From Triparma columacea (Eukaryota > Sar > Bolidophyceae > Parmales > Triparmaceae), in assembly GCA_030267965.1 (NCBI GenBank), contig BRYA01000384.1, forward strand, positions 1 through 37,571: a DNA stretch of 37,571 nt, written 5' to 3'. The notes beneath the pieces were generated by a model that worked only from the letters and a program-made list of their open reading frames with translations, was not told the origin of the DNA and did not search any database. A program made the position numbers and the translations under genes. Positions 23,413-32,719 of this stretch are shown here, one piece after another (within the stretch, counting starts at the first letter, position 1; each line of letters starts with the position of its first letter).

Positions 23413-24701
23413 CTAATCCGAACTAGACGTCGTCAGCTTCTTGCGTACCATTTCGAAAGTTAGCTTGCACTTCTTTTTGTTTGGATGACTAGCCTACGAG
23501 CGGTGACGGTAGGAATAGGTGATTGAGGGCGAAGAGAAAGAATTTGGGGTGGGTGAGAACTCCGGCAGCGGTTGGTGTGTGTATGTGGAAAGGGGGGGGG
23601 GGGGGGGGGGGNNNNNNNNNNNNNNNNNNNNNNNNNNNNNNNNNNNNNNNCGGAAGAGCCTGACCCTAGGTGCTTTTCCTCGACTGTGCCGTGGACTTTT
23701 ATTCCCCATCGCCACCCCTTCGTTCCCTCATCTCCGCGACACCCCCACCCCCCTCTCCCGTCTCACCTTTTTATCTGGTGAACGAGCGTGGGCTCGAAAC
23801 GGTTGAAGCACTCGTGCTGGTAAATGTAACGCGACTGGCCCCTCGTGTGCAGGCTCCTATTGCGTCGCGGAGAGTGTTGAGGGGGGGTGAGACGGGAGGG
23901 GAGAGGGAAAGGAGGGGGGGGGAGAGAAGACGGACAAACTTGCGGCCCGAGAAGGGATGGGAAATTGCGCATTTCGAGGGGCAATGGCAGCTTTCTGGGA
24001 CAGCCTTCTGCCTTCCTCACCTGAAACCGTACATGTTGAGCTGCCTCTGGAAGCTTGTGAAGTTGCTGTGGAGCAGGAGGGGGGTTGGGGTTGAGATCTA
24101 TGTAAGAATCGGTGGGCGTTTTCGCACTGGGCGCTGGTATCTCCCCTGTTTGCGACCCTCACCTGTGCCTGAAGTGCTTTGGGAGGATGCTTTCTACAAA
24201 CTTCTCCTTGTCCCAGATGATGAAAGCGGTGCCGCACGGGTCGTTCTTCTCCGAATACCAGCTCAGGATCGGGGTGTCCCCCTGCTCCGAGTCACTGGAG
24301 GCTTTGCTCTCTTCTTCAACAACCTTGTTCCGGCAGAGGATGGAGGGTAAGTTTCAAACGTATAATCTAATGTGTTTAAATAATGCAGATGCACTCACCT
24401 TCATCATCTTGCTCGGAAACCTATCGATATTAGCATCCAAAGTTTCCGGAAGTCCCCCATTCTTTGTTTGTTTATAATAATTGACTTCCGAACATTTCGT
24501 TCGACAGTTCTGATAATCTTCAACAGCCTGGTACAAGAGAGTTTCATTGTCAATTGTCGGAGCAAGTGCCTTTGAAGATTCACGCGGTCGCTTCTTCGTT
24601 TTGCTGGAGACATTTGGAGGAGGAGGATGGATGGCAACATCTTCGCAGCAGAGGTCACCAAACTCTCTTTTTTCTTTATCTATGTCTGGGACATCGTCCA
24701 T
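23413..24701 (-). CDS. HSF: Heat-shock-factor-type DNA-binding protein
   Basis: Five exons join in phase: 24701-24399, 24323-24163, 24065-24021, 23856-23767 and 23488-23413, giving 224 residues. Residues about 1-95 are a hydrophilic leader with a basic KTKKRPR motif (possible nuclear signal). The HSF-type winged helix begins at DRFPSKMMK and runs through ILSWYSE, AFIIWDKEKFVESILPKHF, the recognition helix SNFTSFQRQLNMYGF and YQHECFNRFEPTLVHQIKR. A short Lys-rich tail ends at SSSD. There is no HR-A/B trimerisation coiled coil, so it may be a partial or monomer-type HSF. The order of splice phases fits throughout, but the last intron contains the 39-N gap and could hide an exon. It converges on the lipase and diverges from the cryptochrome. 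Confidence 0.85.
23612..23650. other. Assembly gap (39 N)
   Basis: A run of 39 unknown bases follows an uninterrupted poly-G tract on the plus strand. It falls in the fourth intron of the HSF-like gene, where the sense strand has the C-run expected near an acceptor. Confidence 0.97.
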
Positions 24702-25019
24702 GACGAACTCCCGAGGGTGGGCTGGATTGATAAACTACCAATACACGACACCCAAGTATGGTAAGGTTGACAATTTCTCCAGAAACCCCCTCCAACAAAA
24801 ACTAATTAGCAACTGCACAAAAAACCCTCTCGGGGCAGACCCGTGCTACCATCTCCCTTCGATTTATTTCAATCCTTATGGACATTTTAAGAAGTTGAGC
24901 TAACGCTGAGGCGATGGGCAAAATCTTATCTCTGCTATGACAATAAACCGCACCGCGTTTAATTTGCAAAAGGCCTTCGCCGAATTTCATTACTCCTCAA
25001 CAATAACAATTGCCTGATT
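24702..25019. promoter_or_regulatory. Upstream region of the HSF-like gene
   Basis: The 318 bases between the HSF-like start codon and the left end of the MITE-like element have no gene. A pair of short AT-rich stretches (24730-24745, 24955-25015) flank a more mixed region. No heat-shock element (arrays of inverted GAA units) is evident. Confidence 0.4.
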
Positions 25020-25496
25020 TCGACCAAGGGGCAACCTGAACTAACTATTTGGCATCTATGCTCCATAAATAGTTAAGAGCCATTTCGGCTTAAATCTACC
25101 TACCTACCTTTTTATTTCCGTTTTACTTGCCTATTCAGAATTAAAAACGCACTTTTTTAATGAAAAAACGCCCTTTTTTAGGCCTTTTTTTTGGCATTAA
25201 ATGAATAATTTAATTAATTTTCCAAGTTAATCACGACTCCGTCAGAAATTCCCCGTAACGATCGCCCCCGCATAAAAACCTACATATAACGTACATATAC
25301 TCAACCTACCTTCTGTTAGGGTTATTTTTTATGCTATAAAGGGGCATTTATTACACTATACAGGGTCATTTATTACACGTTAACTATTTAGAGAGTACGA
25401 TCCTAAATAGTTAAGAGCGATTTTGACCAAAATCTACCTACCTACCTAGGAGCATAGTGCCTAAATCCAAGGTTCAGGTTGCCCCTTGTTTCGACT
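25020..25496. mobile_element. MITE-like element with terminal inverted repeats
   Basis: The 17-base sequence CAAGGGGCAACCTGAAC (25025-25041) has its exact reverse complement at 25472-25488. A further matching pair, CTATGCTCC (25056-25064) and GGAGCATAG (25449-25457), extends the inverted repeats to about 45 bases each. Inside them a 45-base direct repeat containing AAATAGTTAAGAGC and ATCTACCTACCTACCT occurs at both ends (25066-25110 and 25403-25449). A perfect 12-base hairpin arm pair, TTAACTATTTAG/CTAAATAGTTAA, lies at 25380-25391 and 25403-25414. TGATT flanks both ends (25015-25019, 25497-25501) and may be the target duplication. At about 477 bases, AT-rich and without a coding frame, it fits a non-autonomous DNA transposon. 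It ends 41 bases before the cryptochrome ATG. Confidence 0.75.
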
Positions 25497-25537
25497 TGAT
25501 TTTTCTGACTGGATTATTTTGGAAGCACTGAGTCAAA

Positions 25538-27573
25538 ATGAAAAAGCATTTCTTCTTCCTCCTCATAGCGATAATATCTTCGAAAATGTCAGCCATGGTG
25601 ACAACAGCTTCAAGATCAGCAATGAGATCTATCAGTTTCTATCTCTTTCGGTTTGATTTGAGAATTAGAGACAATTCTGCGTTGATTGCCGCAGTCCAGA
25701 GGAGTAAAAAGGAGGATTATTTTGTGAGTAAACACTTTTGTCGCCTTTAAAATACATTCCGATGATCTAACATATTACGATAAAACCATTCGCACCAAAA
25801 TATACAGATTCCCATCTACTGCTTTGACGATAAGACCAATAGTCAGACACCCTTCTCCGCCACCAAGTCTTCTCCAGAGAGAACACAGTTCCTTATCGAG
25901 TCAGTGGCGAGCTTGAAGGGAGGGATGAGCTCCTCCGGTACGCAACTTATGGTTGGCGTGGGTGATACTGCTGAATATTTGAGTGGACTGCTGTCAAAGG
26001 TTCAAGGTGAGAAGGGGATGTTCGGACAACTTGGGATACGATACGTTGGGAAACTTTGGGGAGATAGTGGGATGCGTTTTTACCACCATCCTCCTCCGTA
26101 CTCTCTCGTCACAAACCTAATCCAAATATCCAAACATACCCATTACCCCCCAGACTCTGGAGAGGAACTTGGCGACATCAAGGTTTTCTGCCAGGAGGAA
26201 TTCTGTGGCGAGGAGCTCAAGGTTAACAGGTCAGTCGAGAGGGCCATCAAGGCCTTCAACCAGAAGCGCGGGCACCCCAACCCCACGGACGGCAGCAGCA
26301 TCGTCACTTCCATCTGGGGCTCCTCCCTCTACGAGTTGGAGGACGCGCCTTTCGACGCCAACTCTGCGCCCACGGTCATGACGCAGTTCAGGACGAAGAT
26401 GGAAAAGAACTGCGCCATCCCCAACTGCGTCGAAACCTTCGGAAGGGGACACGTGTGCGGGGGGATCCCGGAAGCCCTCAAGGGAGAGGGGGATAAGGAG
26501 CTCCCAGGACTCAAGGATCTTGGGTTCGACGAAACCGAACTCTCGCAGCCTGACGAACGCGCGGCTTTCAACTTCAAGGGGGGCGAAGAGAACGCGCTGG
26601 CCAGGGTCCAGGAATACATCTTCGACCTCGATCTTCTCAAGACGTACTTTGAAACTCGAAATGGGCTCATTGGAGCCAACTTTTCAACCAAGTTCTCCCC
26701 CTTTCTCGCCGTGGGCTCCGTCAGCCCCCGTTACATCGCTCACCAGTGCAAGAAATACGAGGCCGAGCGCGTTGCCAACAAGAGCACGTACTGGGTCATC
26801 TTTGAGCTCACGGTTAGGGACTTCTGCAGGTACTTTGCCAAGAGGTTCGGGGACAAAATATTCCAACTAGACGGCATCCTTGGGAGGGAGGCAAGGGGAA
26901 GGTGAGAGGTGGGGGAGTGGGGGGGCAGTAGGTGAAGACTTAAGACGAACTGTATTGACACGTTTCGTTACTAACTCCCCTCGCTCGTCACAGACACCCT
27001 AACAGCATAAGGTGGAGCTACAACCCGACGCTCGTGGAGGCGTGGAAGGAAGGAACCACGGGATACCCCTTCGTGGACGCAAACATGAGGGAGCTCAAGG
27101 CCACGGGATATATGAGCAATAGGGGGAGGCAAAATGTCGCCTCCTTCCTCGCCCTCGACATGAACCAAGACTGGAGGTACGGGGGCTACTGGTTCGAGGA
27201 GAAGCTCCTTGACTACGATATTTACAGCAACTACGTTAGCTGGATCATGGCCGCGGGGATGACGGGAGGCAGAGTGAACAAGTTCAACGTGGTCAAGCAG
27301 GGTAAGGACTATGATCCCAAGGGCGAGTACGTCAAGCTCTGGTGCCCGGAACTTGAGAATGTCCCCGTTGGTAAGATCATGGAACCCTGGAGGATGAGCA
27401 AGGACGAGCAGAAAGAGGCCGGATGCATCCTTGGAGTTAACTACCCCAACCCTGTAGTTCAGATGAAGGTGTTTCAGAAGAGGGATGGGGGGGGCAAGGA
27501 CGGATACAAGGCGGAGAGGAAGAAGAAGAACAAGGAGAAGTACAAGGGGGGGAAGTACTCCATTAGGGAGTAA
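25538..27573 (+). CDS. CRY-DASH: DASH-type cryptochrome / photolyase-family flavoprotein
   Basis: Four exons join in phase: 25538-25723, 25808-26006, 26154-26901 and 26994-27573, giving 570 residues. The photolyase domain starts at FRFDLRIRDNSAL, continues IPIYCFDD, and the FAD-binding half carries FSTKFSPFLAVGSVSPR, WVIFELTVRDFCRYFAKRFG, GYPFVDANMRELKATGYMSN, RGRQNVASFLALDMNQDWR and FNVVKQGKDYDPKGEYVK, all hallmarks of the DASH subfamily. These proteins bind FAD and a folate antenna, and repair cyclobutane dimers mainly in single-stranded or looped DNA. The first 20 residues (MKKHFFFLLIAIISSKMSAM) look like a signal sequence, suggesting delivery to a plastid via ER or to another organelle. 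The C-terminus is Lys-rich. A MITE-like element lies just upstream. Confidence 0.94.
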
Positions 27574-27635
27574 GTTCTGGACGGTTTGTGGATGCGGAAG
27601 GTGGGGTGTGGTGCGTAAAATTGCTTTTTTCTCCT

Positions 27636-27667
27636 GAAAGGTGGTTTATGTGAAAGGTGGTTTATGT
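27636..27667. repeat. 16-bp tandem duplication over a stop codon
   Basis: Two identical copies of GAAAGGTGGTTTATGT lie at 27636-27651 and 27652-27667. The second contains the TAA stop (27662-27664, read leftward) and the last codon of the 344-residue gene. Slippage here could alter the 3' end without changing the protein. Confidence 0.85.
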
Positions 27668-28696
27668 CTCGTTACTTATTGCCCTATTAAGCGCATTGCA
27701 CTCGGCCGCCCAGCCGTCCCCGGTCCACTTCCATATGCGCGCCCTGATTCCGTTGGGAAACCCGTACTCACCATCCTTGGACATTAGGCAGAGTGGATGA
27801 GATGAAGGAGGAGGGGGGGGGGAGTTTGGGAAAGGGTTCAAGCCCTTGCAGTAGCTATAAAGGACTGACAGGACATCTCCTCCGTCGGTTGGTACGGTAG
27901 CAGTGGGATACGTTGTTCTATGAGAGGGGCTAGAGTTGCATCCGCGGAGTAAAAGCAACTCGTCCCCAGCCATTACCGAGGGAGGGATCGGATAAACGGA
28001 AGTTTCCCCACCCCGCCGCACCAGGCAGATAGATGACAAGAACTCGACCCAATCGTCACCTTCTTGCACTCCCTCCTCAGCCCCCCGCAGGAGAATGGCC
28101 TCCTCAGGAATGATTACTTTCTCGGCCAGCGTGTTTTCGACGCTCCTTATTGCTCGCCAACTTACAGAGTGTAATGCGTCCAGGATGGCGTTTGACCTTC
28201 TACTGGGTATTATCGGACACAGTATAGAACCGGGAAGGATACAACGAAGGGAGGGTGAGGAGGGGTGGGGGGTGTGGGGAGGGGAGGAGGAGGAAGGGGC
28301 AGTAGAGGAGGGGGAAGGGGGGTCAGAGCAGCTATAACCAGACAGGAGCAGCCCGTCGTAGTGAAGTTGTAACGGAATGTTCGTCAAGAAGGGATTATCT
28401 GGAAGCTCCAAATCAAGCGGCTGACCATAGTCGTCCGCATCCTCCTCCTCCTCCTCCTCGGGAGATATAATATTGCCCTCATTATCCCTGAAGGTAGCTT
28501 CGACGGCAGGTTCACCGTCAGCGTCCACCTCCTCATCATGGTCAAAGCACGCAATCATTCCACCCTCCAACCTTATGCAGTAATCTCTGTAGCGGAGAAA
28601 CTCAACCCTCCCCCAAGATTGCTTCGCCCTATTCATTTTTGAACCACTGACTGTCGCGATGAGGCCGATCCACGCCACCATGTATAGGAAGGACAT
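27662..28696 (-). CDS. Membrane-anchored or secreted protein of unknown function
   Basis: A single exon of 344 residues starts with an ATG at 28696. Residues 1-19 (MSFLYMVAWIGLIATVSGS) are a signal peptide or N-terminal anchor. An acidic segment with a Glu run (about 85-92) and a Ser/Pro-rich low-complexity region (about 125-155) follow. The ordered-looking parts are RYRDYCIRLEGGMIACFDHDEE, broken here by context, and WRAIRSVENTLAEKVIIPEEA. The end, FPNGIRARIWKWTGDGWAAE, is Trp-rich. There are several cysteines, but I recognise no family. It converges on the cryptochrome with 88 bases between stops and is transcribed in tandem after the kinesin gene. A homology search could show whether it is lineage-specific. 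Confidence 0.65.
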   Translation of the reverse strand: MSFLYMVAWIGLIATVSGSKMNRAKQSWGRVEFLRYRDYCIRLEGGMIACFDHDEEVDADGEPAVEATFRDNEGNIISPEEEEEEDADDYGQPLDLELPDNPFLTNIPLQLHYDGLLLSGYSCSDPPSPSSTAPSSSSPPHTPHPSSPSLRCILPGSILCPIIPSRRSNAILDALHSVSWRAIRSVENTLAEKVIIPEEAILLRGAEEGVQEGDDWVEFLSSICLVRRGGETSVYPIPPSVMAGDELLLLRGCNSSPSHRTTYPTATVPTDGGDVLSVLYSYCKGLNPFPNSPPPPPSSHPLCLMSKDGEYGFPNGIRARIWKWTGDGWAAECNALNRAISNET

Positions 28697-29427
28697 TTAC
28701 AGGTGTCAAAAAGGCAGGGCTCGGAGGTAGGAAGGTTGGAAAAAGTCCAAGGGAGACGTTAAGACAGATGTTGAAGGTTAAAGAAGAGAACTGGGGCGAT
28801 AAAGTGGGACAATTGATGTCAGAAGACGACGGGTTAATAGGAGGCGAGAAGGTTTATGGCAATTGAATTTGTAGGTCAATTTTCTTATTGAAGATTCTCT
28901 TCATTGTTCTTTTTACTTATAATTTTACCTATTTTATCATTTTAAAGATTATTCTGAACCACAAAACTCATAATGAATAACTTAGTAAGTCAAATGAAAT
29001 TTCCTAGAATGTATTATTTATCTCAATTTTTGATTTGTTATCATTTATTAAACATCGTTAAACATAATTATATGTTTTGAGTAACAAATGAGAAAAATTG
29101 AATTATAGCATTTCAAGAAATTCTGACAAATTACTTCATTTTATTTGAGGAATCAATTGTATGAATAATGATCATAGGTAAATTTTAGATGAGACAAAAA
29201 TCTTCAAATGCTTTCGGGAAAAAATATGAGAAAAAAGTTCATCGATTGTTTTCGTAGGAAATAGTAGCGTAACTCCTGGTATGGAAATTCGGTCTAAAGA
29301 TAGTGCATTATATACATTCGAACATTCGATGCATTCGAGTTTGAGTGCTAAGGGGTCCCAATGCCGCCAATGCCGCAATGCCGGAAAGTGTACAAAGTGC
29401 AATGTCTCACGTGTACAAACGAATCAT
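28697..29427. other. AT-rich intergenic region
   Basis: These 731 bases separate the kinesin 3' end from the start of the unknown secreted-type gene, both leftward. From about 28870 to 29300 the sequence is strikingly AT-rich beside GC-rich genes. Near 29315-29385 are short tandem motifs: three CATTCGA-type units and three AATGCCG units. No RNA gene, coding signal or clear transposon ends were found. The right part may be kinesin 3' UTR and the left part promoter. Confidence 0.5.
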
Positions 29428-32400
29428 TTACATTACTCCTGGTGGCGGCGGTAGCACCTCCTTTAATTGGGTCCTCCTCAACCTGACCTTTCCCCCTCCT
29501 CCCCCCCTCCTCCCCTGCTTGGCGTCAGTGGCCTCCTTGATGAGCCTGAGATTGCTTTCGGTGAGTTCCCCGTTCTTTCTCTTTTCTATAATGAGGAGCC
29601 TCTTAAGTTCTTTGATGGCCTTCATTTCCTCCCCCACTTCACCTCTGTTCTCCTTGTCCTCCTCCACCCCCCCCTCCCAGCCTCTCTTCCTCTCCTCTTC
29701 ACCCTTCTCCATCCCTGGGGATCCGCTCTGTGGTTGCGGTTCGTCCCTCCTCTCCTCTTCAAAAGCCCTCTCCCACTCCTCGGCATCCTTCTCGCACTTT
29801 TCCTTCAACTCCTCCATCCTTTTTATCTCATCCTCCAATTCTGCGATCCTCCTTGCCGACGCCTTTTGCAGTTGAACAATGCGCTGCTGGTCCTTGATTT
29901 GATGCGACAAGGACCTCAGTTCGTTCTCTGCCATTTCCAGGCTCCTTTCCAGTTCATCGTCATCATCCCCCTCCAGCCCATTATTGTTAAAGGAATCGTC
30001 GCTCAAAGCGCTGCTGCTCAAAACGCTGTTCTCAAGATTCTTGCTCTGCTTCTCCAGAAGTTGCTCGATCCTGACCCCCAGCTCCCTCTTCCTCTCCTCG
30101 TGCCTTTGCATAAGCATCTGGGCGTCCTCCTTGCTCTTGGTGATGGTCTTAATGACGTCCTTCTTGACACTGATGTTTATGGTAAGCTCCTGGATCTCCC
30201 TGTCAAACTGTCTCTGCTTAAGGTGGAACTCTGAAAGTTGCTTGGATGACGGCGGAGTTGAAACATTCCTCGAAGCCGGCGGTGTCGGAGGCATCGCTGC
30301 CGCTGCGCCCCCCCCCTCTTTTATCTTCTTCACAGCCTTATGAAGGTGCTTTTGTAAGGTCCGTATCTCCTTACTCTTGGCCGCGAAAATCTCCTCATCC
30401 CTCTGCAAGTCCCTCTCTAGGTTGGCAACCTTCTCCCTCAGTACGTTAATATGCCCGTCTTTCCTCTTCAGCATGGCAACGCTTTGGTCTTCCGCACTCG
30501 TGTTTTCGTCCACTAGCAGGTCCGCGATGGAAGCTATCGCCCCCCTCAGCCCCTCGGATTTGATTTCATGTTCTTTCGGGAGGTTCGTGAGTAGGTACTT
30601 GGCCTCCGCCGACGCGTACTGCAGGTTCACGAGCTGCTTCGTCATCAAATCTGCCGCCTTCCCATTCCTTCCACCGCTCCTGAGCTGCTCCTTGAGCGCA
30701 CGGACCTCTTCTCTCAACGCCCTCTCAACCTGCAGTGGTAGTGGTGGGGGGGGGGGGGGAACGAAGGAAGTTAGTCAGAGCTATGTGAGGCGTGACTTAC
30801 GGATTGCTACCTCACCTCCTTCTGGCTTCCGAGGTCCACGCTCTCGATGACCTTGTTGTGTATTATGACGGGCTTGTTGCGAATGTTCCTGGCCTGTGAA
30901 GCGTACTGAAGCGTGTTCATTGACTCCTGATAGTCATCCGAGGAGGGGGAGATACAGGCGATCATGAGGGTCCTAGAGTTGCCTCCGAGGCTACGTTATG
31001 AGTGTGTGTATCGCGAAAAGAGGTAGGGTTAGGGACGAGAGAGTACAATTGTCATTAATATCGACACACAAAACGTCATTAATATCGACAACCCTGAGAG
31101 ATTTTGCTTCGCTCCTCGCTCGGCCTCACCTATCCTGGAGGAAGCGGGTCAGTTTCCTCTCTCTGTAAGGTATGTGCCTCCCCCTCTTTTGCTTTCCAGA
31201 GAGTCCTCTGATGACCTTCCCCAGGGACATGAGTCCCTGGTTGATGTTGACACTGCGGGGGGGGGGGGAGGCGACGGCAGAAAGATTTAAGTCAGAAGAC
31301 TACGGAATGACGACCGATGGAAGATACTCCCCGCGTGCTCTCTCCCACCCCACCGACCATTGCTCACCTTTCCTTCATCCTTCCTCCCACCGCCCCAGTC
31401 CTCTTGACCCTCTCGCTCCCTGCCAAGTCCACTAAGTGGAACTTACTGCATACCACGTTCTTGGCCACCGTGTTTGACAGCACGTCCTCCTTCATCTTGC
31501 TCTTCTCCAGCACGATGGTGAAGATGGCGTGGGAGCGGGAAGACTTCGAGTTCATCCTGGTCTGGCCGGTGGTTCTGAACCCGCACCCGAGGCGGAGCAG
31601 AGCAAAGGCGTCGTTGGTCGACGATGCCTCCACGTCCTTGGAGTTTTGTACGATGATTCCACCCATTTCGTTCTGTTACGGCGAGAGTGGAGTTTTTTGG
31701 GGGGGAGTTAGCAGTGACAGGTCCACGCGCGTGTATTTTTGCCACCGCACTCAACAACCCTATCCTTACCTCTCGTATTTGTATCTTCTTCGGGTCAGTC
31801 TCAGGGTGTAGCAAGTCCCTGATCTCCTCGTTGTAAATCTCAAGGAACCCGCACTTGACTTTGTAAGCCCAGTCGTTCTCGGAGTTCATCGTCTTGTTAA
31901 GGGACACGAAGTCAAAGACTTCATTAATCACTCGAGGTATTACGCCGAGGCTGCAAGGGGGTGTGCGGAGGGGGGGGGGGAGGGGGGAGGTTAGTGTGCC
32001 TCATGAAACGTCACTTCCTTTCCTTTCGCCTCCTTCCATCCCCCCCCACCCCCCCCCCCTCCCACCTCCCCCATCTTCCCACACCCACCTCGCTCTCTCC
32101 CCCTCCTCCCCGTCAAACTCCGTGCCCATAGTGAAAGTCTTTCCGCTCCCAGTCTGTCCATATGCCAGGATGGTGGCGTTGTAGCCCAGGAAGAAATTCT
32201 CCACCAGAGAAGAAACACAGGACTCGTAGACCGCCTCCTGACCGACGTCCTCGTTGAAGACCTGGTCGAAACGGTAGGTCTGACTGGAGTCTGAATTTTG
32301 AATGACAGATTGAAATGGGTCAATGGTCAGACGAGGGCCGGAGAAAGTGTCGGAGTCGGAAGGACGGGTGCGGACACAGACCTGCACCGTCTCGTCTTCC

Positions 32401-32561
32401 CTCTTCTTATCTGAAGCCAAGTTAGCAGGAGATGCAGCCATCGAGGTGGGGTTTGGCAGGGGGGCCATTATATCATCAAGCACTGAGTCTTCAAGAATCA
32501 TTGAGGCGATCTGACGAGAATTAGAGGACGACGGTGAAGGCATGTGAAACTTCTGAACCAT
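29428..32561 (-). CDS. Kinesin motor protein, probably kinesin-4-like
   Basis: Six exons join in phase: 32561-32089, 31950-31770, 31672-31368, 31252-31130, 30990-30816 and 30729-29428, giving 852 residues. A kinesin motor starts about residue 55: VQVCVRTRP, the P-loop [15 protein letters not shown] (about 130-145), [18 protein letters not shown], switch I with [17 protein letters not shown], switch [34 protein letters not shown] and [16 protein letters not shown]. The [15 protein letters not shown] and ARNIRNKP end of the motor recall kinesin-4 (KIF4/KIF7/27). The last exon encodes about 430 residues of coiled coil for dimerisation or cargo binding. A Gly/Arg-rich tail lacks a zinc or DNA-binding domain, so chromokinesin function is unsure. 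It probably moves along microtubules toward plus ends. The first intron is very G-rich then C-rich. Confidence 0.93.
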
Positions 32562-32719
32562 CGCAGATTGTCAAGAGAAGTTGGCCAACTGGATGTGAGA
32601 ACTTAAAACTTCGGGTCTGGAGTCTGGACCTGAGCCTTGCCTGGAGAGTCACCAAGGGCTTGGCCAGTCCCAAACAAAAGTTAGGGTTGGAACAATTCAC
32701 CAATAACTCAACAATAAAG
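32562..32719. promoter_or_regulatory. 158-bp divergent promoter, kinesin / ATAD3
   Basis: Only 158 bases separate the two start codons, so promoters and leaders must overlap or be very compact. The sequence has no TATA box and contains the AACTTAAAACTTCGGGTC stretch near 32600. Co-regulation is possible but not shown. Confidence 0.5.

Noticed and set aside
29467..30234. Rightward open frame of 255 codons in the kinesin tail exon
   Set aside because: It is the antisense of a Glu/Lys/Leu coiled coil, Leu/Pro-rich with no start or family signal.
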